Virus record (IMG/VR): IMGVR_UViG_3300007735_000498
Coordinates: 1 to 22,795 of that record
Direction: 5' to 3' (one strand)
DNA length: 22,795 nucleotides
DNA from: a virus
Shown: positions 7,988 through 16,353 of the stretch, one piece after another
Position numbering within the stretch: position 1 is the stretch's first letter
How the letters are laid out: every line of letters begins with the position of its first letter
Notes under the pieces: generated by a model
What the model was told of the DNA's origin: nothing
Database searches by the model: none
What the model saw: the letters and a program-made list of their open reading frames with translations, nothing else
Program-made: the position numbers and the translations under genes

Positions 7988-8830
7988 TTAGAATGGTAAA
8001 TCGCCATCGGGTTCGTCACCAGCTTGTGGGTCAACAATTGACATATTTCCACCAACACTCATTTCAGATGCTTCGTCTCCGTAGACATACTTACCCAATT
8101 CAGATGACCATCTTGGAGTTTCTCCACGAGCAATTGCTTCCAAATACTCAACAGGTTTTTTAGAATAAACATCAGCCCAAGTAAGTGGGTCTTCAATCCA
8201 TGACTTAGCCGTATTAGCGTCTGTGTGAACAGGTGATGGGTCATCGTGCATTACAGTTTGGATAACTGTGTAGGTAGCGCCTTTTGGAGTTTTTGCCTTA
8301 GCCAACTCAATGATTAAGTCACGACCATTAACAGGGTCAGTAATATCACCTTTAGCTTTCCAAATTGGGATGATTTTATCCAAGATACCTTCGTTCTTGT
8401 AGTTGTGTTTGAATCTCCAAAACTTAACACCATCAGCTTCATTGTCACGGTCAATAACCTTTACAATGTAGAATTTACGAGGTTTGTAAGATTTTGCAAG
8501 TTCTCTATCGGACTCTTTACCAGTAGACATCAATTCGTCATGAATTTCAGTCAAAGGTGAACGCTCATTGTCGTTTTTACCTGGGTCGTAGATTTTATTC
8601 CACTTACCTTCAACTTGTACCTCATGGTACCACACTTCTTTAAAAGGTGATGAACCGTCAGGAGTTGGTAAAATACGAAGACGTTTTTGTCCCGATGTTT
8701 CATTCTGCGTCAAGATAGCCGCAAAATACTTTTTCATTCTGTCTTCTTGAGACATTTTGTTAGCTCCGTTTGAGCCTCCTTTCGCTTTTTCATACTGAGC
8801 GAGAACAGCATCTAGTGAATTTGTCGCCAT
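7988..8830 (-). CDS. Single-stranded DNA-binding protein, T4 gp32-like
   Basis: Coats ssDNA at replication forks and coordinates UvsX and helicase. The 280 residues carry a gp32-type core: a flexible N-terminus (1-30), then RLRILPTPDGSSPFKEVWYHEV (split as RLRILPTP, 50-57, and the aromatic patch that follows), KFWRFKHNYK and a typical gp32 segment RDLIIELAKAKTPKG. The C-terminal 30 residues are acidic and end DGDLPF, much like the protein-docking tip of bacterial SSB. There is no cysteine in the whole protein, so the zinc site of T4 gp32 is absent. It is the first gene after the promoter at 8858-8889. The start ATG at 8830 follows TTTATATA closely. High abundance would be expected from this promoter. 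Assignment to gp32 rests on pattern and context, and is firm but not absolute. Confidence 0.87.
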   Translation of the reverse strand: MATNSLDAVLAQYEKAKGGSNGANKMSQEDRMKKYFAAILTQNETSGQKRLRILPTPDGSSPFKEVWYHEVQVEGKWNKIYDPGKNDNERSPLTEIHDELMSTGKESDRELAKSYKPRKFYIVKVIDRDNEADGVKFWRFKHNYKNEGILDKIIPIWKAKGDITDPVNGRDLIIELAKAKTPKGATYTVIQTVMHDDPSPVHTDANTAKSWIEDPLTWADVYSKKPVEYLEAIARGETPRWSSELGKYVYGDEASEMSVGGNMSIVDPQAGDEPDGDLPF

Positions 8831-8857
8831 GATATATATAAATTATTAGTTAATAAA

Positions 8858-8889
8858 CAAGTATAAGTGTGTCAGCCGTAATAGTCAAA
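8858..8889 (-). promoter_or_regulatory. Promoter for the gp32-led replication operon
   Basis: On the minus strand TTGACT (8883-8888) and TATACT (8860-8865) are spaced by exactly 17 bases, a good sigma-70 arrangement. The same bases fit the Bacteroidota pattern: TTTG (8886-8889), 20 bases, then TATACTTG (8858-8865), 7 of 8 to TAnnTTTG. It lies in the 66-base gap between the 224-aa gene and the gp32-like gene, at the junction of the virion and replication modules. Confidence 0.65.
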
Positions 8890-8896
8890 CGAGAAA

Positions 8897-9571
8897 TTAA
8901 AACTTAATTGGTTTAAATGCGTTGTCCGAATTTAAACTAATATCATTAAAAGTATTTTTAATTTCAGAAGGTGAATAATCTTCAATTTCATCAGTAGTTA
9001 AAACATATTCATTTTTTCCAGATTTTTCAATATCTTCAGATTTATCAGAAAAGAAATCTGTCAATTTTTGATTAAATGGTCCTGAATCAATACTTCTAAG
9101 TTCTAATTTTTCTTGAGGCGTTTTTTCTCTGTATTTTTCAATCTTCGCCTCGATTTGATTTAATTTTTCAATAACAGAATTCATTTCTCCTAATTTACTC
9201 TCCAAATTACTTAATTGTGAAAATAAATTATTAAAATATTCTTCTTGTTTTGTTTCAATATTTTTTTGTGAATTTACTAAATCGGTAATATCCAATTCTT
9301 CACTACCACTTTCTTCTGTTTTCTCATCCCCTATTTTTTCAACATCGGGGTCTGAATTAACATCTACAGGTGCGGTAGTATCTTCAGCCGGAGGTGTTTC
9401 ACCACCTGTTTCAGGAGAAGTAGGAGGTGCGGTTTCAGCTCCAGGTTCTGCAGGTGGAGTTTCAGCTCCAGGTTCCGCAGGTGGTGCAAGTTCAGCTTCT
9501 TGTTCTAAGATATAGTTATTAATTTTTTTATATCTCTCAAGTTCTTCAATTATATTGTTAGCAATTCCCAT
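8897..9571 (-). CDS. Hypothetical protein with Pro/Ala/Glu-rich segment and coiled coil
   Basis: A 224-residue acidic protein I do not recognise. After a short helical N-terminus (IIEELERYKKINNYILEQE), residues about 28-70 are low-complexity, with two copies of PPAEPGAET and related PP, ET and GGE blocks, a likely disordered spacer. Residues about 95-155 form a predicted coiled coil (NLFSQLSNLESKLGEMNSV and following heptads). The C-terminal 60 residues look like a small folded domain ending FKPIKF. The start ATG at 9571 lies one base after the stop of the 74-aa gene, so the two are translationally coupled. Lying downstream of the baseplate genes and before the gp32 promoter, it may be a minor virion or assembly protein, but this is only positional. 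Confidence 0.8.
   Translation of the reverse strand: MGIANNIIEELERYKKINNYILEQEAELAPPAEPGAETPPAEPGAETAPPTSPETGGETPPAEDTTAPVDVNSDPDVEKIGDEKTEESGSEELDITDLVNSQKNIETKQEEYFNNLFSQLSNLESKLGEMNSVIEKLNQIEAKIEKYREKTPQEKLELRSIDSGPFNQKLTDFFSDKSEDIEKSGKNEYVLTTDEIEDYSPSEIKNTFNDISLNSDNAFKPIKF
9432..9485. repeat. 27-bp tandem duplication, two copies
   Basis: Bases 9432-9458 and 9459-9485 are two adjacent 27-bp units that differ at one internal base (T at 9449, C at 9476) and at the last base. They encode the two PPAEPGAET copies of the 224-aa protein. The near identity at synonymous positions suggests a recent duplication. Confidence 0.85.
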
Positions 9572-9572
9572 C

Positions 9573-9797
9573 TTATCCGTTTAATAATTGTTTGAAACCT
9601 TGTTTTGTTTCAACGTTTATTTTTTTGTTAGTATATAAAGTATTATCGACTCTTTCAATTAATCCGTCTTTCATTCTGATTGTATAACAATCTCCGGTAT
9701 CTAAATCACAAACTTCTTTAAATCCATTACCTTTATCGGTTTCAGTGATTCTTGTATTCTTACCAAGATATCTATCTAATAATTCTTTAGTTGCCAT
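9573..9797 (-). CDS. Small hypothetical protein, 74 aa
   Basis: A short protein without a recognised family. The N-terminal 15 residues look helical (KELLDRYLGKN), followed by beta-like stretches: ITETDKGNGFKEVCDLDTGDCYTIRMKDGLIERV. Two cysteines flank an acidic turn, CDLDTGDC (30-37), which could be a hairpin or metal site. It is credible as a gene: 25 bases after the hub stop with an A-rich leader, one base before the next ATG, and the same TAA stop. It may be a small virion or chaperone-like product; nothing in the sequence decides. Confidence 0.75.
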   Translation of the reverse strand: MATKELLDRYLGKNTRITETDKGNGFKEVCDLDTGDCYTIRMKDGLIERVDNTLYTNKKINVETKQGFKQLLNG

Positions 9798-9822
9798 AGT
9801 TTTTTTTATATAAATATATTAA

Positions 9823-12800
9823 TTAGTGAAAAAGATTATAATTCTTCCTTACAATATCTCTAAGATAGGCAATGTCATCAGGAAATCCAAATAAGAATTT
9901 ATCATATACTTGTGGGTCTTTAGTAACTTTGTTATATGGAAAATATTGTATATATGCCTCAACAAATTTATTGGATAAACTTTGGGAATCTCCAAAATTA
10001 TTTCTAATGACATTTAAAAACAATTCACAATATTTTAAATTACAAAACTGTATAGAATTTTCTAAATTTTGAAAAACCGCAATTGGTATTTGTTCGTTTT
10101 TCTTATTAATCACACACAAATATCCTTTACCAATAAGGTCATTTAAATTACCTCCAAATTTATCAGGTATATCTAAACTAACTTCAGCATAATTATAAAA
10201 TTGTCCTTTAAATGAATTTCCATTCCAAGAGCCGATGGCAAATAAATTATATATAATTTCTTGTCTTTCTTTACTGATTCCTAAATTAGTCATAGCACTT
10301 AGTACCATATCTTTAGAACTTTCAGTTTCAATTGGACTTATAAATGGATAATCACTGTATAAACTTGGAGTTGGTTTACACGCTTGAGTTTGAGCGACAG
10401 GTTTGTTGCCTAAGAAATTTGCAGATATTTTATCATTTGCCGCGATTGAATTTGTTAAAGGTAACTGAGATGGTTGTTGGTCTTGTTTTTGAGCGGTTTG
10501 AATACTGCTTAATATTTGTTTATTTATACTTTGTAATAATACATCAACGGTTGGGAATGTTGACACTTTTTGTCTTGTACCTGTAAAAGTAGTTCTAAAT
10601 GAATCTGTAGTAATTGTATGTGTTACTTCGTCAATTAAGAATGTTCCAGCAAATAATGGTACATTCCTAAGTGCGAAAAACATGGTTGGTTGAATCATTG
10701 CATTACCCATACAACTTACAGTAGCTCCATAACTTCTTTGTTTGTAAATGTTATATAAACTTACACTTTGTGATGTTGTACTAACTCCTTTAGATAGATT
10801 AGCCAAGTCGTATTCAGCCTTTAAAGATTCCGAGGTTGCCTGTCCAATGTCTTGTGAAATTTGAATACCCTCAAATACACTTTGATTTTGTAACCCAAAA
10901 TCAATGACAAACCCGCAAACTTTATTCGATAAAGCCTTATCTATATCGGTTTTTTTACTATCATCAATGAGTAATGTGTTATTTCCAGTTTTTTCAAAAT
11001 ATATACCATCATCATTGTAACCACTGATAGGGTCAGGATTATTTAAGTAATTTGATGGCACATCCGCATATTGACAAATATACTTAGTTCTTGAATCTTG
11101 GTAATCAACAGTGGTATATGTACCAAATAAAGAATTTGCAAAATCGTCAGGGTTATAAGGTTTGGGTGATAGTCCGGGTTTTTGTATGTTATAAAAATTT
11201 ATATAAGATGGCATTACAAACGGAACAAGATGAGCATCTCTTATTATACTGTCAATTAACACAAATAAACTAGTTTTTGGGTCAAGGCTCTTTAAATAAT
11301 CCTTAACTTTATAAACATCAACATAAACTTGATTTCCAATATCTTTATTAGCCCTATCAAAAAATAAAAAATCTTCAAACAATGTTTCGGTTTGGTAATT
11401 ATTACCCGCAACCCATTTATCATTTAGAGCTTTAAACATGTCATAATATTCAAATTTAGATTGACCACCTTCAGTTACATCCATATTACTTTCGTAATTT
11501 CCACCTTCACTGTACACAGGTAATTCCTTTTTCAATTTAATATCCAAACTTTGTAAAATATTGTCAGCCAATCTAGCTTTAGATTCTAAATTTGTCTTTA
11601 TAACTAAATTTTTAAATGTTTCTTTAGTAAACCCATTATATCTTGAGGTCGCATACATTTTAATAATTTCTGAAAAATTTTTAATATTTTCTTCATTGAA
11701 TCCAATATTAAAATCAGGGAAAAAATCTGTAATATACGAACCGTTATCCCCATAAACTAAGTTGTTTAGTGTTGAAAACCCAACATAAAGTTCAAGAGCT
11801 TTCCAAGTGTCAGGTTGGAATGTTTTTGAATTTTGCAATGTTGTACTTCCTCCACTAGTTGGTAAAGACCCTATTACATATGTCGATATATTATCTTTAG
11901 AATGTAACAATGGTGTGTCAGTAAACATGTAAAACTTCTTATAATCGAAGTTTTCAGGATTACCCTTTTTAATTATTAAATCATAGTTTATTGTTGATGG
12001 CAAATAATTAACAAAGTTTTTGATTTGGTCATTTTGAATCTTTTTAATTTGTTTATTTAAATCTAAAGATGTAACATCATCAAATACCAAATCAATGGTT
12101 AATGCCTCGATTAATATTTTTTGGAAGGTTAAACCGTCAATACTTTTTTTAGAACTTTGACTGAAGTTTTTAAAGTATTCTTCAAACATATCCAATTCTT
12201 TTTTAGTAAAAACTGCAAAAATTTCTTCAATATTTGTGTACGAATTGGTAGGGGTATTATCTAGTAAATCAAATGAATTTTGTAAAGTTTCATCTGATTT
12301 TATTTTTTTAAAATATTCTTTATACGTTGGTAATTTTATCGTGCTAGTTTTAAAATACCCATAATTGGGTGCTCCCCATAATAATCTTACAGAACCATCT
12401 AAAACTGATTGGTTATCAACAAAATCAAAATTATCTTTGACTATAGGTGTTGAGCCAGGTTTTAATCCCTCATATGCAGGTTGATTGACAATTGAACCAA
12501 AAGATGGTGTTGGTATATAATATTTTTTAGATGAGTCACTTTTTAACTCGTTTTCTATTATAATGGACCACCCTTTTAAATCTATTGTTTTATTCCCTTG
12601 TAATGCTAATATGTTTGAGGAGCTTGCATTTTTAAAAAGAATTTTTGCGGTCCCAACTTTTTCATTAATCTTATCTTGGATAGTAGTATTGTCTTGATAT
12701 ATGTTAGTACCATTAACAAAATAATAAAAGTCATTTAATAGTTTTGGATAAAATCCAACATTTTGTTTAACTAATGTTTGAGTAGTATTATTCGTTTGAG

Positions 12801-15800
12801 GTGTTTGAGTACTTTGTAATGTGAAGGTGTACGCACTATTTAAATACACGCCATCAATTACATACTCTTTTGCCTTGTTTGAGTTTATTGGGTCGTAATT
12901 TTGAGCAGCATTAAAACTTGTAAAAACTGAAGACATATAATCAGAAGTCCCTCCCGACAAAACACTACTTTTATATCTATTCCATATTGAGCCAATTTTA
13001 ATTACCCATAGTTTAGGTAACGCATGTACCGCTCCGAATTTTCTAAAAGTAGAAGCAATATAATCTAAATCATCTCCTGATGAACCGTTTTCTATTTTAT
13101 ATTTTTCCCTTAAAGTTGACAGAGGTAAACTATTGATAAACAAATAAGCCGCTTTCAAATATGCGTAATTTATATTTTGTCTATCATTTTCAACCCCTTC
13201 CTGTAAAGCATTAATGAAAAATGGAGTGTTTAACATGGATGTTGTTTTTTCATTTTTCCATAAACTACTCATATCACTTAATGTCCCTTCAGTAAAAACA
13301 TCATTAGTTTTCCTATTATTATAAAATTCATCAAGGTTAAATGAATCTGTGATGTCTATTAAATTCTTTAAAGTTTTAAAATTTGTAAAAGGTCTATTAC
13401 TTTTTTTATCACCAAAATTACCAAAAGCATTTTGACTTAAATAATTGGCAATTTTTTTAATATTTTTATTATATACTATCGATTTGTTCGTATTGAATAC
13501 TTTTGCAGGGTCAGAATTTTCTTTACCGTTTGAGAGGTTTTCTAAATTCCATTGTGATACAACAAACGGATATGTTGAGGTGGGTGGTACTACATTATTT
13601 TTATCTGACTTGATATAATTTTCAAATTTAGTTTCAGATTGAACTTCAACATTAATTGCTGGTAAATCTCGATTATAAATGTCAAAACTATTTTCGATAT
13701 TATTAGCCAAATATTCTGTCACAATATTACCATACTGATAGTTCAAATACTTTGGGTTACTAGTTGTTAGTTTAGTAGTCAAAACCTGTTCTAAAATTAT
13801 TGTTGAAGCCAAAGAAGTAGTTTTGAAAAAGTTTGGAACATCTATTGAATTAGATATAACTCCTTCTAAAAAATTTTTTACTTCAGAGTCAACTAAAAAA
13901 TCAATTAACTCATTATCAGTTTTTTCTATAAAATTATTATAATGTGAAATTAATCGTACTCTTTCAGCGTATTCTAATAAAATTTCAGATAAAATAACTT
14001 TACTATAAACAATGTTTGTTGGGAAAGTTTCAAATCCACTCACCAATAATCTATTTACTAAATCTAAATTAGTTTTCTTACCTGTTGTAACAGGTGGAAA
14101 ATTTCTTTGGATGTATCCTTTAACAAACTCTTCAACAAATTCAACCTCAGGCCAAATTTTATAATCTTTACCATTCGATAAGTTTATATATTTTGGGTCA
14201 CCAGGGTATTGTAACTCTATTTTTTTATCCCCGTTTACAGTTTTTTCAACCGCAAATTGAGGCCAAGGGTAAACAGGAAATCCTTCCCCTTTAATATCAT
14301 CAGGTACACCTTGTTTCTTTTTTGGATTGTCCCTTTCTTTAAAAGCATTTTCATGTACTTCGTTTAACAACCTAAGAAACCCTTCAGCCGAAGCCATAAT
14401 AACCGCAACTACATTTCTAATAGTCGGGTCAAATCCTGATTTATTTGAAGATTTAAGTAACTTTGAAAGTTTATCCTGTAAATCTTGTTGAATTTCTTCT
14501 TCCTTTTCACTTAACTTGGTTTCTATTTGAGATATTTTTTCATTAAACTCATTTGGTCCTGTCCAACTATATAGATTTGGTACGTTAGTTGCAGGAGCTT
14601 GTTGTCCTGAGGTATATGGTGATGTTGTAGAATTAACAATTGAGCTAAGTGAAACGTCAATTCTATTAGATTCTTCTTCTTCCGCACTAGGGAATAAATT
14701 CTTAATCTCTGTTTTTAAATTTTCTAATTGGTCCGCAGTAGGTTTAGCACCGGCATTTCTTTTTCTAAATGTTAATTCTGCATTATCTAATAGTATTTGA
14801 GAATTAGGGTTTGTATATAAAACTGTTGTTGGAATTAAATCCACCGTAGATATTGCATATTTACCAGATGAAAATGTTTTAACATTTTTTAATTGTAAAC
14901 TAAATTTACCAAAAATAGCAACCAACTCTCCAAATGCAGTAGTTTTTATTTCATCCTTTGTATTTGGTTTAAAAGTGTAGATTGGGACTTCTTGTCTAAA
15001 CCCATTACCATTTGTCGACTCTATTACATAATAATATGGATTTTCTAAATCCAAATATTTTATAACCCAAGATTCAGGAGAAACTGCAGTAATTACTGAT
15101 TTTCTGTAGTTAGATAAAATTTCTTTAAAGGTTGGGATATCGTTTAGAATATCCATTGAGATTGACCCAAAACTTTTTAATTTAGACGCAATAAAATTTT
15201 CTAAAACTGTAATTAACTGATTAACAGTTAATTCAGGAAAATCATTACTTATTAAACCTTTAGATTTATATTCTTTATAAACTTGTTGTATTTTTTCATA
15301 CCCTCTTTGTGAGAATTTAGTCACAGCATTCGCCCCTAATGATGGTAGATTAGTTGTTTGTCCTCCAACATTTTCAGTAGTTCTTCTAACATACATTTGC
15401 GGTAATGCTAAAATTTCACCAAAAGTTACATCATTTAACACACCAAAATTATAACCTATAAAATTCAAAGTTATCTCAAAATTTGAAGTACTTTGGTTAA
15501 AACTGGTTGCAAATTTTGTCAGTAAAAGTGGGTATCTAACCGCTTTACCATAAAAACCTTTTAGTGTTAAGTAAAAGGTTGGATAGGGTAAATTAAAAAA
15601 TGCTGAATATATACTTGAATTACCTTGTTCAAATAACGCCCTTCCTTTAGAATCTTCTAAACTAATAGATACTATAGGTGTTTGTGAACGACTAACTTTA
15701 AAATTAATTGCAGTTATTCCTAATAATTCACCATTTACAACATTTGATTCCTCAACATCTAATTGACTTTTAGTGTAATTAGTCGTTAAATAATCCTGAT

Positions 15801-16038
15801 TATTTGGTTTTAAAAAATTAATTTTTCCAACACCTATTTGAGTTAAACTTGTTTTGTCTTCTCCTGTAATTAATCTACTTCTAGGTTGTAAATTACATTC
15901 TAAGTTAGCATACATTATTAATTCCTCATGAGGTATATATCTGTCCTCATAACCCCCATCAGTTCTAAAAACTTTATTTGGATTAATTAAAAAAATATTA
16001 TTTATATCTGTTTCAATATAAATGTTTTTATCTGCCAT
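9823..16038 (-). CDS. Giant baseplate hub-like structural protein, 2071 aa
   Basis: Predicted centre of the tail tip. Near residues 1767-1827 it has the signature of the C-terminal half of phage D/VgrG/gp27-type hubs: SCMGNAMIQPTMFFALRNVP, then FAGTFLIDEVTHTITTDSFR and TTFTGTRQKV, a small beta domain of pattern G-x-P-x-x-x-G-x-Y-x-V-x-x-V-x-H. Residues about 112-205 form another beta-rich domain (SISLEDSKGRALFEQG, YPTFYLTLKGFYG, NFEITLNFIGYNFGVL) resembling tail-tube or baseplate folds. A charged coiled coil lies at about 495-530. The last 185 residues, after a Gln/Pro linker, form a separate unassigned domain. No membrane segment or signal is seen. The ATG at 16038 overlaps the end of the LysM gene by 11 bases. 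T4 gp27 has only about 390 residues, so much of this chain is lineage-specific. The hub role is inferred from the C-terminal signature and the gene order. Confidence 0.75.
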   Translation of the reverse strand: MADKNIYIETDINNIFLINPNKVFRTDGGYEDRYIPHEELIMYANLECNLQPRSRLITGEDKTSLTQIGVGKINFLKPNNQDYLTTNYTKSQLDVEESNVVNGELLGITAINFKVSRSQTPIVSISLEDSKGRALFEQGNSSIYSAFFNLPYPTFYLTLKGFYGKAVRYPLLLTKFATSFNQSTSNFEITLNFIGYNFGVLNDVTFGEILALPQMYVRRTTENVGGQTTNLPSLGANAVTKFSQRGYEKIQQVYKEYKSKGLISNDFPELTVNQLITVLENFIASKLKSFGSISMDILNDIPTFKEILSNYRKSVITAVSPESWVIKYLDLENPYYYVIESTNGNGFRQEVPIYTFKPNTKDEIKTTAFGELVAIFGKFSLQLKNVKTFSSGKYAISTVDLIPTTVLYTNPNSQILLDNAELTFRKRNAGAKPTADQLENLKTEIKNLFPSAEEEESNRIDVSLSSIVNSTTSPYTSGQQAPATNVPNLYSWTGPNEFNEKISQIETKLSEKEEEIQQDLQDKLSKLLKSSNKSGFDPTIRNVVAVIMASAEGFLRLLNEVHENAFKERDNPKKKQGVPDDIKGEGFPVYPWPQFAVEKTVNGDKKIELQYPGDPKYINLSNGKDYKIWPEVEFVEEFVKGYIQRNFPPVTTGKKTNLDLVNRLLVSGFETFPTNIVYSKVILSEILLEYAERVRLISHYNNFIEKTDNELIDFLVDSEVKNFLEGVISNSIDVPNFFKTTSLASTIILEQVLTTKLTTSNPKYLNYQYGNIVTEYLANNIENSFDIYNRDLPAINVEVQSETKFENYIKSDKNNVVPPTSTYPFVVSQWNLENLSNGKENSDPAKVFNTNKSIVYNKNIKKIANYLSQNAFGNFGDKKSNRPFTNFKTLKNLIDITDSFNLDEFYNNRKTNDVFTEGTLSDMSSLWKNEKTTSMLNTPFFINALQEGVENDRQNINYAYLKAAYLFINSLPLSTLREKYKIENGSSGDDLDYIASTFRKFGAVHALPKLWVIKIGSIWNRYKSSVLSGGTSDYMSSVFTSFNAAQNYDPINSNKAKEYVIDGVYLNSAYTFTLQSTQTPQTNNTTQTLVKQNVGFYPKLLNDFYYFVNGTNIYQDNTTIQDKINEKVGTAKILFKNASSSNILALQGNKTIDLKGWSIIIENELKSDSSKKYYIPTPSFGSIVNQPAYEGLKPGSTPIVKDNFDFVDNQSVLDGSVRLLWGAPNYGYFKTSTIKLPTYKEYFKKIKSDETLQNSFDLLDNTPTNSYTNIEEIFAVFTKKELDMFEEYFKNFSQSSKKSIDGLTFQKILIEALTIDLVFDDVTSLDLNKQIKKIQNDQIKNFVNYLPSTINYDLIIKKGNPENFDYKKFYMFTDTPLLHSKDNISTYVIGSLPTSGGSTTLQNSKTFQPDTWKALELYVGFSTLNNLVYGDNGSYITDFFPDFNIGFNEENIKNFSEIIKMYATSRYNGFTKETFKNLVIKTNLESKARLADNILQSLDIKLKKELPVYSEGGNYESNMDVTEGGQSKFEYYDMFKALNDKWVAGNNYQTETLFEDFLFFDRANKDIGNQVYVDVYKVKDYLKSLDPKTSLFVLIDSIIRDAHLVPFVMPSYINFYNIQKPGLSPKPYNPDDFANSLFGTYTTVDYQDSRTKYICQYADVPSNYLNNPDPISGYNDDGIYFEKTGNNTLLIDDSKKTDIDKALSNKVCGFVIDFGLQNQSVFEGIQISQDIGQATSESLKAEYDLANLSKGVSTTSQSVSLYNIYKQRSYGATVSCMGNAMIQPTMFFALRNVPLFAGTFLIDEVTHTITTDSFRTTFTGTRQKVSTFPTVDVLLQSINKQILSSIQTAQKQDQQPSQLPLTNSIAANDKISANFLGNKPVAQTQACKPTPSLYSDYPFISPIETESSKDMVLSAMTNLGISKERQEIIYNLFAIGSWNGNSFKGQFYNYAEVSLDIPDKFGGNLNDLIGKGYLCVINKKNEQIPIAVFQNLENSIQFCNLKYCELFLNVIRNNFGDSQSLSNKFVEAYIQYFPYNKVTKDPQVYDKFLFGFPDDIAYLRDIVRKNYNLFH

Positions 16039-16351
16039 AGTAATAATAATGTAATTCTAACGCTGAATTATAATCTAATAATGATGAATCCAAAGGAAAT
16101 GGTATATTTAAAACGGCATTATCAGATATTGATAATTCCGACCCTCCATAAATTGGATTTGCCTGTAAAATTAACCAACCAAAAAAAGGAGTGCCGTAAT
16201 AAAATTGAGATATTTTATCCAATCTTGATACTCCGAGTTTATAGATATATTTTTTATCAGTTCCTTTTTGAGGTAATTTAACATAAGGAATGTATGTTTG
16301 AACGTCCCCAACAATTAATTTTTGATATCTATTTAAATATTCATTAGCCAT
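16028..16351 (-). CDS. LysM-like baseplate wedge protein, T4 gp53-like
   Basis: A 107-residue protein with the pattern of tail LysM proteins. It has a beta strand (YIYKLGVSRLDKIS), then FYYGTPFFGWLILQANP (aromatic-rich, yYG..l.W.I...N) and a final ISDNAVLNIPFP. In T4 gp53 and P2 gpX-type proteins such modules join baseplate parts together rather than bind peptidoglycan. The start ATG (16349-16351) comes two bases after the stop of the 1548-aa gene, and its own TAA lies inside the first codons of the hub gene. Such close packing points to translational coupling and matched amounts. Its place between tape measure and hub is the canonical one. Confidence 0.8.
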   Translation of the reverse strand: MANEYLNRYQKLIVGDVQTYIPYVKLPQKGTDKKYIYKLGVSRLDKISQFYYGTPFFGWLILQANPIYGGSELSISDNAVLNIPFPLDSSLLDYNSALELHYYYYGR

Positions 16352-16353
16352 TA

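Noticed and set aside
9823-16038. Possible frameshift or gene fusion artefact in the 2071-aa gene
   Set aside because: The frame is uninterrupted over 6.2 kb with uniform codon use and protein-like segments throughout, so it reads as one real gene.
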